A stretch of DNA of 64,000 nucleotides from Bradyrhizobium barranii subsp. apii (GCF_011516635.5 NZ_CP096255.1:8877501-8941500), one strand, 5' to 3'. Counted from the stretch's first letter, positions 52,101 to 60,445 are shown. Made by a program: numbers and translations. Notes: generated by a model from the sequence alone, not told the origin.

Positions 52101-52709
52101 GCCGTCGAGCTCGCTCTGCCGGGCCGTGATCTCGGCGACGGCAACGTCGAACGACGCGGGGCTCAAGGGAGGTGAATTGCGATAGACCTGTGCGGCCGCG
52201 CGCTCGACCATATCGGCCTGGCGCTGGCGCGTCTCGACGGGTGCCGGAGCCGGTGCCGGCCGCTGAGGCTGCTGCGGCTTTGAGATTTGCGACAGCCGCG
52301 CATCGAGCCGCGAGATCGCGTCGTTGAGCTGGCGCGCGACGCCCTGCTCGCGCGAGACGTCTGGTCGCGACGCGTCCTGTCGTGAAGCGTCCTGGCGCGG
52401 CGCGGGCTTTGAAATCCGTTCGATCTGCTGGGTGATCGCGTCGAGCCGCTGGTGGATATCGGCGACGTCGCGGCTCTCCTGGCTCGGCATCTGTTGCGGG
52501 CGCTGATCCTGGCGCTGCTCTTGACGCTGGTCTTGACGTTGTTCTTGGCGTTGATCGTAAGGTCCGCGAAAATTCGGCAGGGCCGTCTCGCCGAGCGTGG
52601 AGTTCAGCCAATCGTTGAGTGACATGCCGGCACGACGCGCAACAGCTTCGGCCCGCTCCCTGACGGATGGATCGATGCCGTCAACACTCCACGATACGCG
52701 CGAATTCAT
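49197..52709 (-). CDS. PodJ-like polarity factor with Sel1 repeats
   Basis: A 1170-residue bitopic protein. The N-terminal 40 residues resemble a ribbon-helix-helix-like module (DPSVRERAEAVARRAGMSL). A long cytoplasmic stretch with Gln/Pro-rich linkers and coiled coils runs to about residue 790; one membrane helix follows (about 797-819, SLLVGASVVVIVLGTFKMAM); beyond a Pro-rich periplasmic linker come Sel1-type repeats (about 950-1105, e.g. AAKWYDRAAQAGVVPATFRL). This is the domain order of Caulobacter PodJ, which marks a cell pole. The ATG at 52709 was preferred to a TTG 25 codons upstream. Monocistronic. Confidence 0.85.
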   Translation of the reverse strand: MNSRVSWSVDGIDPSVRERAEAVARRAGMSLNDWLNSTLGETALPNFRGPYDQRQEQRQDQRQEQRQDQRPQQMPSQESRDVADIHQRLDAITQQIERISKPAPRQDASRQDASRPDVSREQGVARQLNDAISRLDARLSQISKPQQPQRPAPAPAPVETRQRQADMVERAAAQVYRNSPPLSPASFDVAVAEITARQSELDGFTPRQIPPRAAPSIAPTAAPFAPPMAPPAPAYAPPPPQPGPDFSSLERHLLKITSQIESLQRPDNTEQAINAFRSELAEIRHAITEAMPRRAIESIENEIRSLHRRIDETRSSGTDGQVLSGIEHALSEIKQVLRTLTPAEQLTGYDEAIRNLGAKLDLILRANDDPSTVRQLEGAISALRGIVSNVASNEALARLSEDVQLLSSKVDQVTRSSGPSDSFAVLEQRIAALTAALETRERPQPTESSEHLEAAIRALSDRFDRMQVGNDSASTFAHLEQRVSYLLERIEAASDPRNGNLSRVEDGLHDILRHLERQQATYSALAESRNSAPSADSGMVDLVKRELSDIRFSQAETNRSTQDSLEAVHSALGHVVDRLSMIEGDLRAVRTTPPALAPQPMPSSTSMSMPMAAPMEPPPVAREPWQQPQQQPKYDPKPELQNPAAAQQPPQGAFVAAPREFHAAAPAAPPPVPTAPPVPPRAINEILEPHTAPARAALAPELPPDHPLEPGTRPGGRVATPSERIAASESAISEIPAAPKEPVSSSSFIAAARRAAQAAAAQPEKPARGAKASAKAAAKAAIAGRTKDKGQEGGSTITSKIRSLLVGASVVVIVLGTFKMAMNLLDGGSPPPSPQAMENSSSAPAPQAPPPPVETRPATPEQVTPSMTSPTPIGKQSLNNPAPAPVAGSGSSASVEIPPVPATPPPPAASNDVTGALSGASRARLGMIQVPPSEKLPDGIGGPVLRTAAMKGDATAAYEIGVRFAEGKGVAANYDEAAKWYDRAAQAGVVPATFRLGTLYEKGLGVKKDADIARRYYTQAAERGNAKAMHNLAVLDADGGGRGANYKSAAQWFRKAADRGVADSQFNLGILYARGIGVEQNLAESYKWFTLAAAQGDADASGKRDDVAKRLDPQSLAAAKLAIQTFSAEPQPDDAVNVTAPAGGWDSAPQANAKPAPKPVATKRSASAAH

Positions 52710-53028
52710 GACTCTGTCCGGTTCCGACTCCGGCGCCCCACCCGGCGCCTCCAGCCTCCCCACGCGTGCCGGTTGTGAAGACAATCGGATTTGGCGCGGG
52801 TCGTCTGCCTCGAAAACCGACTTTTTCCTGTTACGGTAAATAACGGGTTAAGGAACGCGTTGCCGGTGTCTTAAAGTTGGGCGCCGGGAACCCGATTGCC
52901 GCCGTTGGCCCCGCCCCAAAGCTGCGTCCCGACAAAGATTTCGCCACGCGCCCGACCCGCACGTCTCAATGGATAGAGAGCGGCCCGATCCACGGGCGGG
53001 TTCTTGCCTGACTGGATTGTTGGCTGAC
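52710..53028. other. intergenic region between the PodJ-like and barrel genes
   Basis: A 319-base spacer between divergent genes. An open frame from 52969 runs into the barrel gene but adds a non-signal extension and was rejected. AT-rich GTTACGGTAAATAACGGGTTAA near 52834-52855 (shown to mark the place, read in two parts) may hold the PodJ-side promoter. No operator palindrome was found. Confidence 0.4.
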
Positions 53029-53778
53029 ATGAAAAGGTTGCTCGTGGCCGCGATGGCGGCCGGACTGGCATCGCATGCTGTTGCCGCCGATGCCCCGGCG
53101 GCAGCGCCTGCGGTGAAGGCACCGGCGCCCGCGGGATACAATTGGACCAGCTGCTATGTCGGCATCCAGGGCGGCGGCAACTGGGGCAAGAGCGAGCATG
53201 TCCGGCGCGCCGGCGACGACTCCGGGCCAACGATCACAGGGACTTTCAATCTCAGCGGTGCTGCCGTCGCGGGCGGTGTCTTCGGCTGCGATTTCCAGAT
53301 CGAAAAGACCGTGCTCGGCTTCGAGAACGACGCGTCATGGACCAACCAGCACGGCAAGGTGCAGGATCTACCGCCCTTCAACGTCGGGGTGACGAGCGGC
53401 ACGCGGGAAAAATGGATCGATATGTTCCGCGGCCGTGTCGGTTACGCGCTCGATCAGTTCCTGATCTATGGCACGGCCGGTATCGCCTTCGCGGGCACCG
53501 AGGTCACCGTGTCCAACCAAGTGGTGCAGGTCACCAGCTCCCATCCCCGCACCGGCCTGGCGGCCGGGCTCGGTGGTGAATGGGCGGCCTATGTCGATAC
53601 CTGGGGCGCCGTGACCCTCAAGCTCGAATATGTGCACGTCGATTTTGGCAGCAAACGATATGTCGATCCGCCGATCAGCGGCGCCGTCACCCGCGACGTC
53701 CGGCTGACGGACGACATCGTCCGCGCCGGCGTCAATGTCCGCTTCAACTGGGATAGGCCGGTCGTCACGAAGTACTAA
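53029..53778 (+). CDS. outer-membrane beta-barrel protein
   Basis: A 249-residue protein of the Omp25/RopB-like eight-stranded barrel family. The signal peptide (about residues 1-20, ASHAVAADA) is followed by an Ala/Pro-rich linker, then YNWTSCYVGIQGGGNWGKS, the usual first strand, and alternating beta segments to the C-terminal NVRFNWDRPVVTKY. Two Cys (SCYVG and GCDFQ) may form a disulfide. The end closely resembles the partial gene at the start of the window. Structural or adhesive role; the ATG at 53029 sets the signal peptide. Confidence 0.93.
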   Translation: MKRLLVAAMAAGLASHAVAADAPAAAPAVKAPAPAGYNWTSCYVGIQGGGNWGKSEHVRRAGDDSGPTITGTFNLSGAAVAGGVFGCDFQIEKTVLGFENDASWTNQHGKVQDLPPFNVGVTSGTREKWIDMFRGRVGYALDQFLIYGTAGIAFAGTEVTVSNQVVQVTSSHPRTGLAAGLGGEWAAYVDTWGAVTLKLEYVHVDFGSKRYVDPPISGAVTRDVRLTDDIVRAGVNVRFNWDRPVVTKY

Positions 53779-53791
53779 GGGCGCTGAAGAG

Positions 53792-54382
53792 CTAGCCTTT
53801 CCCTTCGCGCTTGCCGTCCTCCAGCGGCACGACCGTGCCCTTGCCGCTCATCGCCGATAGCGCCTGGAGCGCTTCTTCGCAGAAATCGGCCACCATCTGC
53901 TCGTGGCGGGCACCGAGCTGAAGCAGCAGCAGGTTGCCGAGGTCGAGCACGCCCGACGCCGAGCCCTCCGGAAATCGCTTCTTGAGGATCCGCTCGTAAT
54001 TTTCGTGCCGGTCGCGGTGGTGCTCCAGCCGGGCCATCAGATCGGTGCGCATGGGCTCGATGTCGATGCTGTCGAGCGCGTGCAGCCGCACCAGCAGGTC
54101 GTCCTTGATCGAGGGCGGTGTGCTCGGACGCGCGGCCCAGTGCCGCAGCGCTGTTCGGCCCTCGGGAGTCAGCGTATAAATCAATTTGTTGGGCTTGCCC
54201 GACTGCACGACCTCGCGGCCCTGGATGTAACCACGGTCGCGCAGCTTGGAGAGTTCGCGGTAGATTTGCTGGTGGTCGGCTTTCCAGAAGAAGCCGATCG
54301 AGGAATCGAATGTCTTGGCGAGCTCGTAGCCCGTCATCGGACGTTCCGTCAGGCATGCGAGGATTGCGTCGCCGAGCGCCAT
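53792..54382 (-). CDS. PadR-family transcriptional regulator
   Basis: A 196-residue regulator. The winged helix is MALGDAILACLTERPMTGYELAKTF, then WKADHQQIYRELSKLRDRGYI; the C-terminal half is the helical dimerisation domain of the long PadR class (Vir_act_alpha_C). The likely ligand is a phenolic acid or an acyl-type effector. GGGAG lies 9 bases before the ATG. It faces an NTF2-like gene across a 179-base spacer with a 9-bp inverted repeat. Confidence 0.92.
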   Translation of the reverse strand: MALGDAILACLTERPMTGYELAKTFDSSIGFFWKADHQQIYRELSKLRDRGYIQGREVVQSGKPNKLIYTLTPEGRTALRHWAARPSTPPSIKDDLLVRLHALDSIDIEPMRTDLMARLEHHRDRHENYERILKKRFPEGSASGVLDLGNLLLLQLGARHEQMVADFCEEALQALSAMSGKGTVVPLEDGKREGKG

Positions 54383-54425
54383 GGCACCAGCTCCCTTTCG
54401 AGGTCCCGACCAATTGACTTGACTT

Positions 54426-54459
54426 TATGCACATCGATGCATATGCGTCAATGTGCATA
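54426..54459. promoter_or_regulatory. candidate PadR operator
   Basis: TATGCACAT (54426-54434) and ATGTGCATA (54451-54459) are perfect inverted repeats separated by 16 bases, with a further ATGCATAT between them. The AT-rich ATGT...ACAT-type dyad, placed between the divergent padR and NTF2-like genes, fits PadR binding and autorepression. Confidence 0.6.
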
Positions 54460-54561
54460 TGAAGCGGGCTTCAGACCCGCTGTACCAGCCCTTCGCGCTA
54501 CTGTGCATGGGGTTGTTTTCGAGTTTTTTGCCAAGGCCTTTATCTAGGGAGCACCCTGACA

Positions 54562-54948
54562 ATGACCGGCCTCGACTCCTGGTATGCCTTTATGAAGTCC
54601 CACGACCGCGCCGCGCTCTGGGACCTGCTCCATCCTGACGCCGTGTTCGAAAGCCCCGTGGTGCATTCGCCACAGCGCGGCCGCGACATCACCTTCAAAT
54701 ATCTCGCCAGTGCCGAGAAGGTGCTCGGCGGTCCCGGCTTCACCTATGTCGGTGAGTGGAAAAGCGCCAATGGCGCGGTGCTCGAATTCAAGAATGTCAT
54801 CGACGGCATCGAGATCAACGGTGTCGACATCATCACCTTCGATGCCGAGGGACGCATCACCCATTTCAAGGTGATGGTGCGTCCGCTCAAGGCGATCAAT
54901 ATGCTGCACCGCCTGATGGCGGAGCAGTTGGCCGCCGCCCAGTCATAA
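54562..54948 (+). CDS. NTF2-like (SnoaL-type) protein
   Basis: A 128-residue NTF2-fold protein: helix WYAFMKSHDRAALWDLLHPDAVFESP, strand SPQRGRDITFKYL, then alternating strands (FTYVGEWKSANGAVLEF, GVDIITFDAEGRITHFKVMVRP). The pocket could hold a hydrophobic or acyl substrate. It starts the plus-strand run of fatty-acid genes, 40 bases before the acyl-CoA dehydrogenase, and is the likely PadR target. Confidence 0.88.
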   Translation: MTGLDSWYAFMKSHDRAALWDLLHPDAVFESPVVHSPQRGRDITFKYLASAEKVLGGPGFTYVGEWKSANGAVLEFKNVIDGIEINGVDIITFDAEGRITHFKVMVRPLKAINMLHRLMAEQLAAAQS

Positions 54949-54988
54949 GCCAACATCATCACTTCAGACCGCCTGCCGGGAGACCATC

Positions 54989-56779
54989 ATGCCGATCTAT
55001 AAAGCCCCCGTCGAAGACGTGAACTTCCTGCTCAACGACGTCTTCCAGATCGACCGCTACGACAATCTGGCCGGCTTCTCCGATGCGTCGAGCGACGTGC
55101 GCGAAGCCATTCTTGGCGAAGCCGCGAAGCTTGCAGAAGAAGTGCTGCAGCCGCTCAACCGCGTCGGCGACCTCGAAGGCTGCAAGCGCGCCGATGACGG
55201 CAGCGTCACCACGCCGAAGGGTTTTAAGGACGCTTTCAAGCAAGTGGCAGAGGGTGGCTGGCTTGGCCTGTCGGCGCCGACCGAGTTCGGCGGCCAGGGC
55301 CTGCCGGTGACGCTGAGCCAGGCGGTCAACGAATTCCAGATCTCCGCCAACATGGCGTTCTCGATGTATGGCGGCCTCACCATGGGCGCGACCGCGGCGC
55401 TGATCGTGCACGGCTCGTCCGAGCAGAAGCAGACCTACGTGCCGAAGATGGTGGCGGGCGAGTGGACCGGCACCATGAACCTGACCGAGCCGCATTGCGG
55501 CACCGATCTCGGCATGCTCCGCACCAAGGCGGTCCGCCAGCCCGACGGCAGCTTCAAGATCACGGGCACGAAGATCTTCATCTCGGCCGGTGAGCATGAC
55601 CTCGCCCCCAACATCATCCACCTCGTGCTCGCCCGCATCGAGGGCGCGCCGGCCGGCATCAAGGGCGTGTCGCTGTTCGTGGTGCCGAAATTCCTGGTCA
55701 ATGCCGATGGTTCGGTCGGCGCCCGCAACGGCGTGGTGTGCGGCTCGATCGAGCACAAGATGGGCATTCACGGCAATTCCACCTGCGTGATGAACTACGA
55801 CAGCGCCACCGGCTGGCTGATCGGCGAAGAGAACAAGGGCATGCAGGGCATGTTCGTGATGATGAACGAAGCCCGCCTCGGCGTCGCCGTTCAAGGTCTC
55901 GCGCAGTCCGAGGTCGCCTATCAGAACGCCGTCGCCTATGCCCGCGAGCGCATCCAGGGCCGCTCGCTGACCGGCGTCAAGGCGCCTGACAAGCAGGCCG
56001 ACCCGATCATCGTGCATCCCGACGTGCGCCGCACGCTGCTCTCGATCCGCGCCTTCAACGAGGCGGCGCGCGCCTTCGTGATGTGGACCGCGCTGAAGAG
56101 CGACGTCGCCCATCGCTCCGAAGATCCCAAGGACCGCCAGGCCGCCGACGACCACATGGGCCTGATGACGCCCGTGCTGAAGGGCTTCCTCACCGATTAC
56201 GGCTTTGCCAACGCGGTGCAGGCGCAGCAGATGTATGGCGGCCACGGCTACATCGCCGAGCAGGGCATGGAGCAGTTCGTGCGCGATGCCCGCATCGCCA
56301 TGATCTATGAAGGCGCCAACGGCATCCAGGCGCTCGACCTCGTCGGCCGCAAGCTGCCGCGCGACGGCGGCCGCGCCATCATGGCCTTCTTCGGCGAGGT
56401 CATGACCTTCGCTAAGGAGAACGGCGGCGATGAGGGGCTCAAGCCATTCATCGCCCCGCTCTCGGCCTCGCTCGGCCATCTCCAGCAGGCCACGACTTGG
56501 CTGATGCAGAACGCGATGGCAAAGCCCGACAATGCGGGCGCTGCCGCAACCGATTACCTGCATCTCTTCGGCTTCGTCACGCTCGGCTACATGTGGGCGA
56601 AGATGGCCAAGGTGACGCAGGCCAAGATTGCCGAGAGCGGAGCGACGCCCTATCTCTCGACCAAGCTCGTCACCGGCCGCTTCTTCATGGAGCGCATGCT
56701 GCCGGAGACCGCCGCCAATCTCGCCCGCATCCAGGCCGGCTGTGCCACCATCATGGAACTGCCGGCGGAAGCTTTCTGA
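54989..56779 (+). CDS. acyl-CoA dehydrogenase, long C-terminal-extended class
   Basis: A 596-residue FAD enzyme that makes the 2,3-double bond in acyl-CoA. The class has an N-terminal DUF and a C-terminal extension and includes the DmdC (methylmercaptopropionyl-CoA) enzymes. FAD/substrate motifs MNLTEPHCGTDLGM and KIFISAGEHDL, RLGVAVQGLAQSEVAYQNA and the catalytic Glu region YEGANGIQALDLVGRKL are clear. GGGAG lies 7 bases before the ATG. First enzyme of a three-step beta-oxidation operon. Confidence 0.94.
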   Translation: MPIYKAPVEDVNFLLNDVFQIDRYDNLAGFSDASSDVREAILGEAAKLAEEVLQPLNRVGDLEGCKRADDGSVTTPKGFKDAFKQVAEGGWLGLSAPTEFGGQGLPVTLSQAVNEFQISANMAFSMYGGLTMGATAALIVHGSSEQKQTYVPKMVAGEWTGTMNLTEPHCGTDLGMLRTKAVRQPDGSFKITGTKIFISAGEHDLAPNIIHLVLARIEGAPAGIKGVSLFVVPKFLVNADGSVGARNGVVCGSIEHKMGIHGNSTCVMNYDSATGWLIGEENKGMQGMFVMMNEARLGVAVQGLAQSEVAYQNAVAYARERIQGRSLTGVKAPDKQADPIIVHPDVRRTLLSIRAFNEAARAFVMWTALKSDVAHRSEDPKDRQAADDHMGLMTPVLKGFLTDYGFANAVQAQQMYGGHGYIAEQGMEQFVRDARIAMIYEGANGIQALDLVGRKLPRDGGRAIMAFFGEVMTFAKENGGDEGLKPFIAPLSASLGHLQQATTWLMQNAMAKPDNAGAAATDYLHLFGFVTLGYMWAKMAKVTQAKIAESGATPYLSTKLVTGRFFMERMLPETAANLARIQAGCATIMELPAEAF

Positions 56780-56848
56780 GGCTTCCCGCTTCGCCAATGA
56801 TCCGACCGCGCCGCGGTCGTAACCAATAACTGCAATCAGGAGGCTCCC

Positions 56849-58057
56849 ATGGCAGATGCCTATATTTACGACCACGTCCGAACCCCGCGCGGCCGCGGCA
56901 AGGCAGACGGTTCGCTGCACGAGGTGACGGCGCTCGCGCTCGCCACCGTGCCGCTGAAGGCGCTGAAGGACCGCAACAATTTGCCGGAAGATTCCGTTGA
57001 CGACGTCGTGCTCGGCGTGGTCGACCCCGTCGGCGAAGCCGGCAGCGACATCGCGCGCTTCGCAGCGCTCAAGGCCGGCCTCGGCGAAGCCGTGCCCGGC
57101 GTGCAGATCAGCCGCTTCTGCGCTTCCGGCCTCGACGCCGTGAATTTTGCCGCAGCCCAGGTGATGAGCGGCCAGCATGAGCTGGTGATCGGTGGCGGCG
57201 CCGAATCCATGAGCCGCGTCGGCATCGGCGCCTCCGGTGGCGCCTGGCCGATGGACCCGTCGATGGCGGTGCCGGCCTACTTCATGCCGCAAGGCGTCTC
57301 GGCCGATCTGATCGCCACGAAGTACGGCTTCTCGCGCGACGACGTCGACGCTTATGCCGTGCAGAGCCAGCAGCGCGCCGCCAAGGCCTGGGACGAGGGC
57401 CGCTTCAACAGGTCCGTCGTGCCGGTGAAGGACATCAACGGCCTCACCATCCTCGCCAAGGACGAGCACATGCGTCCCTCGACGACGATGCAGTCGCTGG
57501 CGCAGCTGCAGCCGTCGTTCACGATGATGGCGCAGATGGGTGGCTTCGACGGCGTCGCCGTGCAGTCGCACCCCGAAATCGAGCGCGTCAATTACGTGCA
57601 CCATGCCGGCAATTCGTCGGGCATCGTCGACGGTGCCGGCGCCGTGCTGCTCGGCAGCAAGGAAGCGGCCAGCAAATACGGCCTGAAGCCGCGCGCAAAG
57701 ATCCGTGCGTTTGCCAATGTCGGCTCGGAGCCGGCGATGATGCTGACCGGTCCGGTCGACGTCACCGAGAAGCTGTTCGCGCGTTCGGGCATGAAGAAGT
57801 CGGACATCGACCTGTTCGAGCTCAACGAGGCCTTTGCCTCGGTCGTGCTGCGCTACATCCAGGCCTTCGACATCGACAACGCCAAGATCAACGTCAATGG
57901 CGGCGCGATCGCGCTCGGTCATCCGCTCGGCGCCACCGGCGCGATGATTTTGGGCACCGTGCTCGACGAGCTCGAGCGCACCAACAAGTCCACCGCCCTT
58001 GTGACGCTGTGCATCGGCGGCGGCATGGGCACCGCGACCATCATCGAGCGCGTTTAA
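56849..58057 (+). CDS. fadA: acetyl-CoA C-acyltransferase (thiolase)
   Basis: A 402-residue thiolase that cleaves 3-ketoacyl-CoA. Nucleophile Cys91 (SRFCASGLDAVNFA), His358 (LGHPLGATGA) and Cys388 (LCIGGGMG) form the complete active site. AGGAGG lies immediately upstream of the ATG with 4-base spacing. Second gene of the operon, 69 bases after the dehydrogenase. Confidence 0.95.
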   Translation: MADAYIYDHVRTPRGRGKADGSLHEVTALALATVPLKALKDRNNLPEDSVDDVVLGVVDPVGEAGSDIARFAALKAGLGEAVPGVQISRFCASGLDAVNFAAAQVMSGQHELVIGGGAESMSRVGIGASGGAWPMDPSMAVPAYFMPQGVSADLIATKYGFSRDDVDAYAVQSQQRAAKAWDEGRFNRSVVPVKDINGLTILAKDEHMRPSTTMQSLAQLQPSFTMMAQMGGFDGVAVQSHPEIERVNYVHHAGNSSGIVDGAGAVLLGSKEAASKYGLKPRAKIRAFANVGSEPAMMLTGPVDVTEKLFARSGMKKSDIDLFELNEAFASVVLRYIQAFDIDNAKINVNGGAIALGHPLGATGAMILGTVLDELERTNKSTALVTLCIGGGMGTATIIERV

Positions 58058-58065
58058 CGAGCTGC

Positions 58066-58154
58066 CGTCGGGTGGGCAAAGCGAAGTGTGCCCACCATTG
58101 CTGTCTCCGCGAAAGATGGTGGGCACGGCGCAAGAGCGCCTTGCCCACCCTACG
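58066..58154. repeat. dispersed intergenic repeat, GTAGGGT/ACCCTAC family, copy 2
   Basis: CGTCGGGTGGGCAAAGCG at the left and CGCCTTGCCCACCCTACG at the right are inverted ends; GGTGGGCACGGCGCAAGAG inside matches the element at 22340-22443. It lies in the 154-base space between fadA and fadB. Confidence 0.85.
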
Positions 58155-58211
58155 AGATCTTAAGTCAACCGCCGCGCCTGAGATCGGCTGCGGCACCGAG
58201 GAGCAACCAAC

Positions 58212-60425
58212 ATGGCTTACAAGAATTTCAAGGTTGAGACCGATTCCGACGGCATCGCGCTCGTCACCTGGGACATCCCGGGCCGTTCGATGAACGTGCT
58301 CGACGAGACCTCGACCAGCGAGCTCGATGCGATCGTCAAGGAAACCACGGCCGACGCCGCCGTGAAGGGCGTCGTCATCACCTCCGCCAAGGAGGCGTTC
58401 TGCGCCGGCGCCGACCTGTCGATGCTCGAGGGCATGAACCAGGCCTACGCCAAGGTCTTGAAGGAGCAGGACGAGACCGCCGCGAACCAGATGCTGTTCG
58501 ACCAGAGCCGGCGCTTCTCGCAGGTGCTGCGTTCGATCGAGACCTCCGGCAAGCCGTGGGCGGCCGCGATCAACGGCCTCGCGCTCGGCGGCGGGTTCGA
58601 GATCACGCTGTGCTGCCACTATCGCGTGGCGGCGGAAAATCCCAAGACGCGCCTCGGCCTGCCCGAGGTCAAGGTCGGCCTGTTCCCCGGCGCCGGCGGC
58701 ACGCAGCGCGTGCCGCGCCTGGTGCCGCCGCAGGACGCGATGACGATCCTGCTCAAGGGCGATCCGGTCACGGTCGAGAAGGCCAAGGCGCTCAATCTGA
58801 TTCACGCCATCGTTCCCGCAGGCGACCTCGTCAAGGCGGCGAAGGACTGGATCAAGGGTGGCGGCAAGGCGGTCGCGCCCTGGGACGAGAAGGGCTTCAA
58901 GCTGCCGGGCGGTCCGGTGTTCTCCAAGGCCGGCATGATGATGTTCCCGGCTGGCAACGCGATCTATCGCCGGGAGACCTACGACAATTATCCGGCCGCG
59001 CGCGCGATCATGAGCTGCGTCTATGAAGGGCTGCAGTTGCCGATCGACGCCGCGCTGCGCGTCGAGTCGCGCTACTTCACCTCGGTGCTGCGTTCGAAGG
59101 AAGCAGCCGCGATGATCCGCAGCCTGTTCCTGTCGATGCAGGAGCTGAACAAGGGCGCGCGCCGTCCGAAGGACGTAGCCCCGACCAAGGTGAAGAAGAT
59201 CGCCGTGATCGGCGCCGGCTTCATGGGCGCGAGCGTCGGCTACGTCTCGGCCCGTGCCGGCCTCGACGTTGTCCTGATCGACCGCGACCAGGAGAGTGCC
59301 GACAAGGGCAAGGCGCATGCGCAGAAGGTGATCGAGGAGCAGATCAAGAAGGGCCGCGCCAAGCCCGGTGACGCCGACGCGCTGCTCGCGCGCATTACGC
59401 CGACTGCCGATTATGCTGCACTCAAGGACGTCGACCTCGTCATCGAGGCCGTGTTCGAGGATCGCAAGGTCAAGGCTGATACCTTCGCGAAGGCGCAGGA
59501 GCATATGAAGCCGGACGTGATCTTCGCGTCGAACACCTCGACGCTGCCGATCACCTCGCTGGCCGAGGGCTTCAAGGACCAGGGCAAGTTCGTCGGCATC
59601 CACTTCTTCTCGCCGGTCGAGAAGATGATGCTGGTCGAGATCATCAAGGGCAAGAACACCGGCGATCTCGCTCTGGCGACCGCGCTCGACTACGTCCGGC
59701 AGATCGGCAAGACGCCGATCGTCGTCAACGACAGCCGCGGCTTCTTCGCCAATCGCTGCGTTGGCCGCTATGTCGCCGAAGGCAACGAGATGTTCCTCGA
59801 AGGCGTGCCGCCGGCGATGATCGAGAACTGCGCCAAGATGGCCGGCATGCCGGTCGGTCCGCTCTCGCTCTCGGACGAAGTTGCACTCGACCTCGGGCTC
59901 AAGATCATGAAGGCGACGGAAGCCGATCTCGGCCCCAACGCCATCAACCCCGATCAGAAGAAGTTGATGGTGGAGATGGTCGAGAAGCAGGGCCGTCTCG
60001 GCCGCAAGAACAGCAAGGGCTTCTACGACTACCCCGAGAAGGGCAAGGGTCAGAAGAGCCTGTGGCCGGGCCTCTCGGCGCTGCAGCCGAAGCAGCTCGA
60101 TCCCGACACGCTCGACATCGAGGAGCTGAAGCAGCGCTTCCTGGTGGTGCAGGCGGTGGAAGCCGCGCGCACGGTCGAGGACCACGTCATCACCGACCCG
60201 CGCGAGGCGGATGTCGGCTCGATCCTCGGCTTCGGCTTTGCGCCGTTCACCGGCGGCACGCTGTCCTACATCGACTTCATGGGCGCGAAGAAATTCGTCG
60301 AGCTCTGCCACAAGCTGGAGGCGAAGTACGGCTCGCGCTTCAACCCGCCGAAGCTTCTCGAGGAGATGGCCGCGAAGGGAGAAACTTTCTACGGCCGATT
60401 CGCGCCGAAGAAGGCTGCAGCCTGA
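58212..60425 (+). CDS. fadB: 3-hydroxyacyl-CoA dehydrogenase/enoyl-CoA hydratase (FadB/FadJ type)
   Basis: A 737-residue bifunctional enzyme. The N-terminal crotonase domain (about residues 1-190) has GLALGGGFEITLCCHYRVA and the catalytic Glu region LGLPEVKVGLFPGAGGTQR; the NAD-binding dehydrogenase domain (about 330-510) starts IAVIGAGFMGASVGYVSARAGL in two parts, with HFFSPVEKMMLVEII; a C-terminal helical domain follows. GAGGAG lies 8 bases before the ATG. It hydrates and oxidises acyl chains between the dehydrogenase and thiolase steps. Confidence 0.96.
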   Translation: MAYKNFKVETDSDGIALVTWDIPGRSMNVLDETSTSELDAIVKETTADAAVKGVVITSAKEAFCAGADLSMLEGMNQAYAKVLKEQDETAANQMLFDQSRRFSQVLRSIETSGKPWAAAINGLALGGGFEITLCCHYRVAAENPKTRLGLPEVKVGLFPGAGGTQRVPRLVPPQDAMTILLKGDPVTVEKAKALNLIHAIVPAGDLVKAAKDWIKGGGKAVAPWDEKGFKLPGGPVFSKAGMMMFPAGNAIYRRETYDNYPAARAIMSCVYEGLQLPIDAALRVESRYFTSVLRSKEAAAMIRSLFLSMQELNKGARRPKDVAPTKVKKIAVIGAGFMGASVGYVSARAGLDVVLIDRDQESADKGKAHAQKVIEEQIKKGRAKPGDADALLARITPTADYAALKDVDLVIEAVFEDRKVKADTFAKAQEHMKPDVIFASNTSTLPITSLAEGFKDQGKFVGIHFFSPVEKMMLVEIIKGKNTGDLALATALDYVRQIGKTPIVVNDSRGFFANRCVGRYVAEGNEMFLEGVPPAMIENCAKMAGMPVGPLSLSDEVALDLGLKIMKATEADLGPNAINPDQKKLMVEMVEKQGRLGRKNSKGFYDYPEKGKGQKSLWPGLSALQPKQLDPDTLDIEELKQRFLVVQAVEAARTVEDHVITDPREADVGSILGFGFAPFTGGTLSYIDFMGAKKFVELCHKLEAKYGSRFNPPKLLEEMAAKGETFYGRFAPKKAAA

Positions 60426-60445
60426 CCACCCAAGATCATTTGAGA

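Noticed and set aside
52480..52570. Short direct repeats as a CRISPR array
   Set aside because: Units are 12-18 bases, in frame within a coding region, and without spacers.
52969..53028. N-terminal extension of the barrel gene by 20 codons
   Set aside because: The signal peptide starts at the ATG at 53029; the extension is charged and unlike relatives.
54959..58126. 1055-codon minus-strand frame opposite the acyl-CoA dehydrogenase and thiolase
   Set aside because: It spans two real genes and their spacer on the other strand; His/Arg/Ala-rich shadow translation.
58041..60311. 756-codon minus-strand frame opposite fadB
   Set aside because: Shadow of fadB; composition is that of an antisense frame and it runs through a dispersed repeat.
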